This document shows positions 7,601 to 11,289 of a DNA stretch of 11,289 bases, in pieces. The translations under genes and the position numbers were made by a program. Source of the stretch: Entophlyctis helioformis (taxonomy: Eukaryota > Chytridiomycota > Chytridiomycetes > Chytridiales > Chytriomycetaceae); contig JAHLKH010000456.1 in the NCBI GenBank assembly GCA_025526915.1, forward strand, positions 1 through 11,289, written 5' to 3'. Within the stretch, counting starts at the first letter, position 1. Each line of letters begins with the position of its first letter. Under the pieces are notes generated by a model that was given only the letters and a program-made list of their open reading frames with translations, did no database searches and was not told the origin of the DNA.

Positions 7601-10600
7601 CCGTCGCTCGACTACTTTGGTCTGGCTGTCTCGGTGCGGTCGATTGTCGATGCGCTTGCGCCTGTGCTCAAGATGCCGCCACGGGCAGCGGCGAGTGCCA
7701 AGCCGACTGCGCCGCCAGCCCGCAAGCAGCTTCCCGACATCCTTCGCAGGCTGCGCGTCGTGTGGTCTGTAAAGGCGACGATCGGGCTGCTCTGTGTCGT
7801 GCTGGTGGGGGACGTGGACCGTGCGGGATCATGTTCATGGTGGATACGGCAGTAGCATCAGCCAGCGGTGTGCTAGGCGGCAGTGAAAGCTCTGGCAGCG
7901 AAACGTTCACCGAGCCGCCGTCTGCCAGCATCGCGTCTGTCAAGCTGCTGTCGTTTTCTGGGTTCAAGGACATCCATGGCATCACGTCTGCGACGCCACC
8001 GACGCCTACCCATGTCGCGGTGGGACTCTACCGGATCGCTGTGCAGCCGCAACGCCTTGATGGCAGCAGCGACGAGGCAGCTGTACTGCCTGGATCGCCG
8101 CTGGCTAAGCTGGCTGCGCTTGGGCTGGGCACGGTGAGCGTCACGGTCGAACGGCTGGACCTCGACTACCTGTTTGTCGACTTTTTCGTGGCGATCCATG
8201 CGTGCATCGATGTGGTCAAGATTGCGCGGTTGTTTGCCCCGCCGTCTGGAGGCGAGCGGCCAGCTGCTCCAAGCACAGAAACAACCAACGCGAGCAGCAG
8301 CAACAGCAGCAGCAATCCGGCCGGCACCACCAACACCAAACGCCGCTCGGGTGCGACGCGCCGTCGGCTGGGCGAGCTGCCCATGACCGCCGGACGGCCA
8401 TTGGTACGCGTGAGTATTGGCGGCATCCACATGAACGCCGAGCTGCCCGACCATGTTCTCATGCGCATCACGGTCGCAGCCACCACTGTCGAGATGCGAC
8501 CAGGCAACCTCGTCCATGCCATCACGAGCACGTTTACCGCCGACGTCCTCGTGCAGCCCGACGGCCTCTACCGCCGCATCGCCACGCTCGCGGATTTCGC
8601 CATCGACTTTGCACCCGACGCCCCGCCAACCCGTCTGCAAAAGTACATAAGCGTGTCCGCGTCCACGGCACACGTCACCGTCCCGCACGGCTTCGAGATG
8701 TCCGACATCATCGAAGGCTTTGTCAATCTCCTGCGCGCGACCAAGAGCCAGGTGTCGACCGCGTTTGGCATCATGTTCTCGACCGCGTCGCCCGAGGGCC
8801 GCACACTTGCCGACGAGTCGGACACGCCCGAGATCACGCTCGCTGTCGGCACGCTGCATGTGCGTATCGAGGACGATCCGTTTGCTGTGGCGCTCGAACG
8901 CAACTACCGCGTCGGGCTCGTTGAGAATGCGGCCCGCGTGTCGCGTGAACGGCTGTTTTGGCGACAGCTGAAGCGCGAGACGCTTGCCAGTGGAGGTGGT
9001 GCTGGTGGCGCGGGTGCTGGTGGCGGACAGACGGCACAGGAACGCAAAGCGTGGGGGCTGTTGCAGGAATACAACAGCCGCACCTACGTGGAGGCGATTG
9101 GCAAAGCCAAAGCAACAGAGAGTGCCGGGGCTGGGGCAGGAGCAGCAGCAGAGACTGGAGCAGCAGCAGAGACTGGGACTGCGACTGCGACTGCGCCGGC
9201 GATCGAGACTGCCGCTGGACAGGTGCTGCTCGTGTACTTTCTGTTCACGGGGCTCAACGTGGTTGTCACGGCACCGACGCTGCTGTCCGAGACGATCGAG
9301 GAGACGCTGCATCTGCTGGACGCGACCACGCCGCGACAACTCATCTACGACGACCTGATTGCGCGCGACCTGGTGGTTGAGATGCAGTCTGCGTGTGTGC
9401 GGCTGCGTGACTATCCCTACGCGCTGTTTGACCTTCCAGCGCCGCCAGCCTCCACGGCGACAGCGACAGCAACAGCAGCGTCGCCGGCATCAAGATCCAA
9501 GACCCCCACATGGCGCACCAGCGGGCTGCTTGTGGTTGCCGAGCCGGCGCTGTCGTCCGAGTCGCGCCGCCTGGTGCATATCGGGCTGGGCGGCCTCAAA
9601 GCACCGCCGGTCCCCGTCACGCGCTCCGTCAACCCGACCAAGATCTACCTGCAGACGCGCACGGACATCATGACGGCATCCACGGTGCGTGCCTGCTACG
9701 GCACGGCATACGACCCGTGCCTGGCCGACTTTTCCAACATCATTGACACGTTCACCAAACCCAACGTGGACCCGTCGCCGCTCATTGGCTGGTGGGACAA
9801 GCTCCGCGTCATCCTGCACGGCACAAACGACGTCAAGGTGTCGGGCGGCGGCCGAGCTGCGCGTGCGCGTGCTCGGGTCGGCGAGCCCCGCGTACCGACC
9901 CGGTCAAGCACCTGGGCATGGACGGCGTCGAGATGACGTTTGGCCGAGGCGTGCATGTGCAGATGGGGTCCGATCCCCGTCGGCGCCGGACGACATGGTC
10001 GTGCTCCGAGGCCGGCGAGGTGCGCTGGTCGTTCCCGCATGGCCAGACCGGCGGGTCGGACTATGATCGTCGCCGTGATGACCTGCTGGCTAAGCTCACG
10101 GGCGGCGTGCGTATTGCCGTTGGCGTGGACTTTTTGACGGGCGGTCGCCGGCGAGGGCTCGGCTCCGTCTGTTGAGGTCAAGCCGTGGAAAACGGCATGC
10201 GGATATTGTGTTGCGGACGCCCGAGTACTGCCAGGTCCGCACGTTTGGCGAGGTGTGTGGCTGGCGGCTATTGTTATGCGCGTGTTTGTGTGTATGCGCG
10301 TTCTTGTCGGCGCTGGGGCCTGGTTGGGATGCACCGCTGATCATCCTAACACGTCTGCCGGCAACCGCAGGTGTGGGACTCGTTCTACGGGTTCCGGTCG
10401 TCGTCGCTGCACGTGCGCGTGCAGATCACGTCGCCCAAGCCGTACTTTTCGGGGCTGTCCGTGCCCGGCCAAACTACCTGTGCCTCAACTCGGGCGTCGC
10501 TCAACCAGCTGCAGATCATGGCGTCCGTGTACCAGTCGATTCTCACCAACATCCCGGTGCGCACGCGTGGCCTTGTGTTCAAGGCGTGGGACCAGGCCCG

Positions 10601-11289
10601 GCACGCCAGGACGACGGCGGCGACGGCCATGACAGCGGCGGCAGCGGCAGCGGCAGCCATCAAGAAACCCAAGCTCGGTCGGCTGCTGTCCACGGTGCGC
10701 GTGGTGACGACGCTGCAGCCGCGCGTGCTCAGCTTCATCTCCGAGTACGAGGACCTGAGCGGCGGTGTCGGTGCACGGGCACGTGCGCTGCGCATGGAGT
10801 CGGACTTTTCGCTGCGGCAGCACACGCTGAAGCAGATCCGCGACCAAGGTGCGGGCGATTCGGTCGAGCGGCGGCCCGTGTACCGCTGGGATCTTGAAGA
10901 GAGCGCCATGAGTTTCAGCCAGATCGAGGGTGCACGCTGACCTATGCCTGCGATCCGCGGGACCTTGCCGCACGGTCTGCTGGTGCGAGTGGCGGCCTGG
11001 CGGGTGGCGGCCAAGCGTCTGGCGGCAGCGCTGGCACGGCGAGTGGCGGCGGGCAGTCTGGCGATGCCGACGCGGTGCCTGGCGTGGAGGACCGCGACGC
11101 GTGGCTCTTTCCCGAAGACGTGTACTACACGCCGGATATTGCATCGATACGGCTCACGCCGTTCCTGTGGTCGCCCAAGCTCATCTACTTTCGGCGCAAT
11201 GCCGGGTCGGGCTCCGAAGCTGGCCAACGCGAACAAGACATCTACCACGAGCAGCTGGTGCTGCTCAAGGAGCGGCTGCGCGAGATCGA
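4617..11289 (+). CDS. FMP27: FMP27/Hobbit/BLTP2-type bridge-like lipid-transfer protein (3' end missing, multiple frameshifts)
   Basis: The ATG at 4617 opens an N-terminal membrane anchor (residues 9-30, LLGMLLVAFLAAGVAIALAL), typical of this family, which is tethered to the ER and forms a long lipid-carrying groove of repeated beta modules at membrane contacts. Alternating beta strands follow (GVQLGWRPDSLGFVALYVHD, DLARITIVIESEDG), split by Ser/Thr/Pro/Ala/Gln-rich linkers. Family hallmarks: GWWDKLRVILHG at about 9787 (the GFWDK motif, with Trp for Phe), LLAKLTGGVRIAVGVDF (about 10080), ADIVLRTPEYC (about 10200), VWDSFYGFRSSSLHVRV at 10371, YRWDLEESAMSFSQ (SW-type region, about 10880) and YTPDIASIRLTPFLWSPKLIYFRR (about 11125). 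One intron, 10253-10370, is phase 0. About 2,180 residues are present; yeast Fmp27 is about 2,600 and human BLTP2 about 2,200, so the C-terminus lies beyond the right edge. The frame changes near 7391-7403, 7820-7828, 9852, 9896, 9977, 10007, 10143, 10192 and 10928. Family-type sequence continues across each, so these look like assembly indels and not gene ends, though a decaying copy is not excluded. Confidence 0.87.
4806..4866 (+). repeat. ACC-rich imperfect repeat coding Thr/Asn/Ser tract
   Basis: Repeated ACCACCACCAACAGC units in the FMP27 frame encode a Thr-rich tract with interspersed Asn and Ser (about residues 64-83). It links the membrane anchor to the first beta segment and contains several N-x-T/S sequons. 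Confidence 0.8.
6428..6463 (+). repeat. Six perfect CAACAC hexamers coding (Asn-Thr)6
   Basis: Six tandem copies of CAACAC lie in the FMP27 frame and give an Asn-Thr dipeptide run followed by Gly-Ser-Ser-Ser. The repeat sits in a linker between beta-rich segments. The hexamer unit preserves frame, so the copy number is free to vary. Confidence 0.95.
9141..9176 (+). repeat. 18-bp perfect tandem duplication in FMP27 linker
   Basis: AGCAGCAGCAGAGACTGG is present twice in direct succession (9141-9158 and 9159-9176), followed by degenerate GACTGCGACTGCG copies. In frame it encodes repeated Ala/Glu/Thr/Gly, a flexible linker before the LLVYFLFTGLNVVVT beta segment. Confidence 0.92.
10253..10370 (+). 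other. FMP27 intron (118 nt)
   Basis: The donor GTGTGT follows GGCGAG (10252). CTAAC at 10346-10350 is a good branch-point motif 20 nt before the GCAACCGCAG acceptor. Both sides are phase 0, joining VRTFGE to VWDSFYGFRSS. This restores the family sequence and moves the reading frame by one, as its length requires. Confidence 0.88.

Noticed and set aside
7873..9339. 488-codon open frame on the minus strand
   Set aside because: It is antisense to FMP27 coding sequence carrying family-type segments. Biased GC3 codons leave long open antisense frames, and the translation is rich in Arg, His and Cys with no recognisable domain.
7478..9936. Separate genes starting at 7478 or 7585
   Set aside because: These are continuation frames of FMP27 after one-base shifts. 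Sequence and beta-strand pattern continue across the breaks with no promoter, stop/start gap or poly(A) signal.
1..11289. tRNA, rRNA, transposon ends or viral genes
   Set aside because: I found no cloverleaf-like blocks, terminal inverted repeats, target duplications, or reverse transcriptase, transposase or capsid motifs in the translations.

Overview
The window is a GC-rich, gene-dense piece of a eukaryotic nuclear genome. Coding DNA is interrupted by short GT-AG introns (about 70-265 nt). Donors are mostly GTGCGT, GTAAG or GTGAGT, and several introns have a CTAAC/CTGAC branch-point-like motif. Genes end with AATAAA signals and sit tens of bases from the next start codon. The gene content (an FMP27/Hobbit-type lipid-transfer protein, a UBFD1-type ubiquitin-like protein, a Caprin-like RNA-binding protein) fits a fungus, perhaps an early-diverging one, or a unicellular relative such as another opisthokont or an amoebozoan. 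The sequence alone does not settle the lineage. I see no bacterial operon, CRISPR array, tRNA or rRNA, and no transposon.

Layout, left to right. (1) About 29-490, minus strand: the 5' part of an unrecognised low-complexity gene that runs off the left edge at an intron donor. (2) 491-828: a compact non-coding gap holding the 3' flank of the next gene, with a G-rich repeat block and an AATAAA. (3) 829-3302, minus strand: a six-exon gene whose spliced product of 553 residues looks like a Caprin (coiled coil, short aromatic motif, PVQ repeats, RGG and Q-rich tail). All five splice junctions keep frame. (4) 3303-3408: a very short divergent promoter. (5) 3409-4422, plus strand: a three-exon UBFD1 homologue of 252 residues, including a 12-codon first exon that I inferred. 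(6) 4617 to the right edge, plus strand: most of an FMP27/Hobbit/BLTP2 bridge-like lipid-transfer protein, with one clear intron and nine apparent single-base frameshifts, six of them within about 340 bp.

The genes are not an obvious functional unit. They are neighbouring housekeeping genes: mRNA/stress-granule biology, the ubiquitin system, and lipid transfer at membrane contact sites. The most noteworthy points are the frameshift cluster in FMP27, the Caprin-like gene with a candidate G3BP-type docking motif, the tetranucleotide-repeat-filled introns, and the cryptic first exon of UBFD1. I found no convincing previously undescribed system; the frameshifts are most simply homopolymer indels in the assembly.
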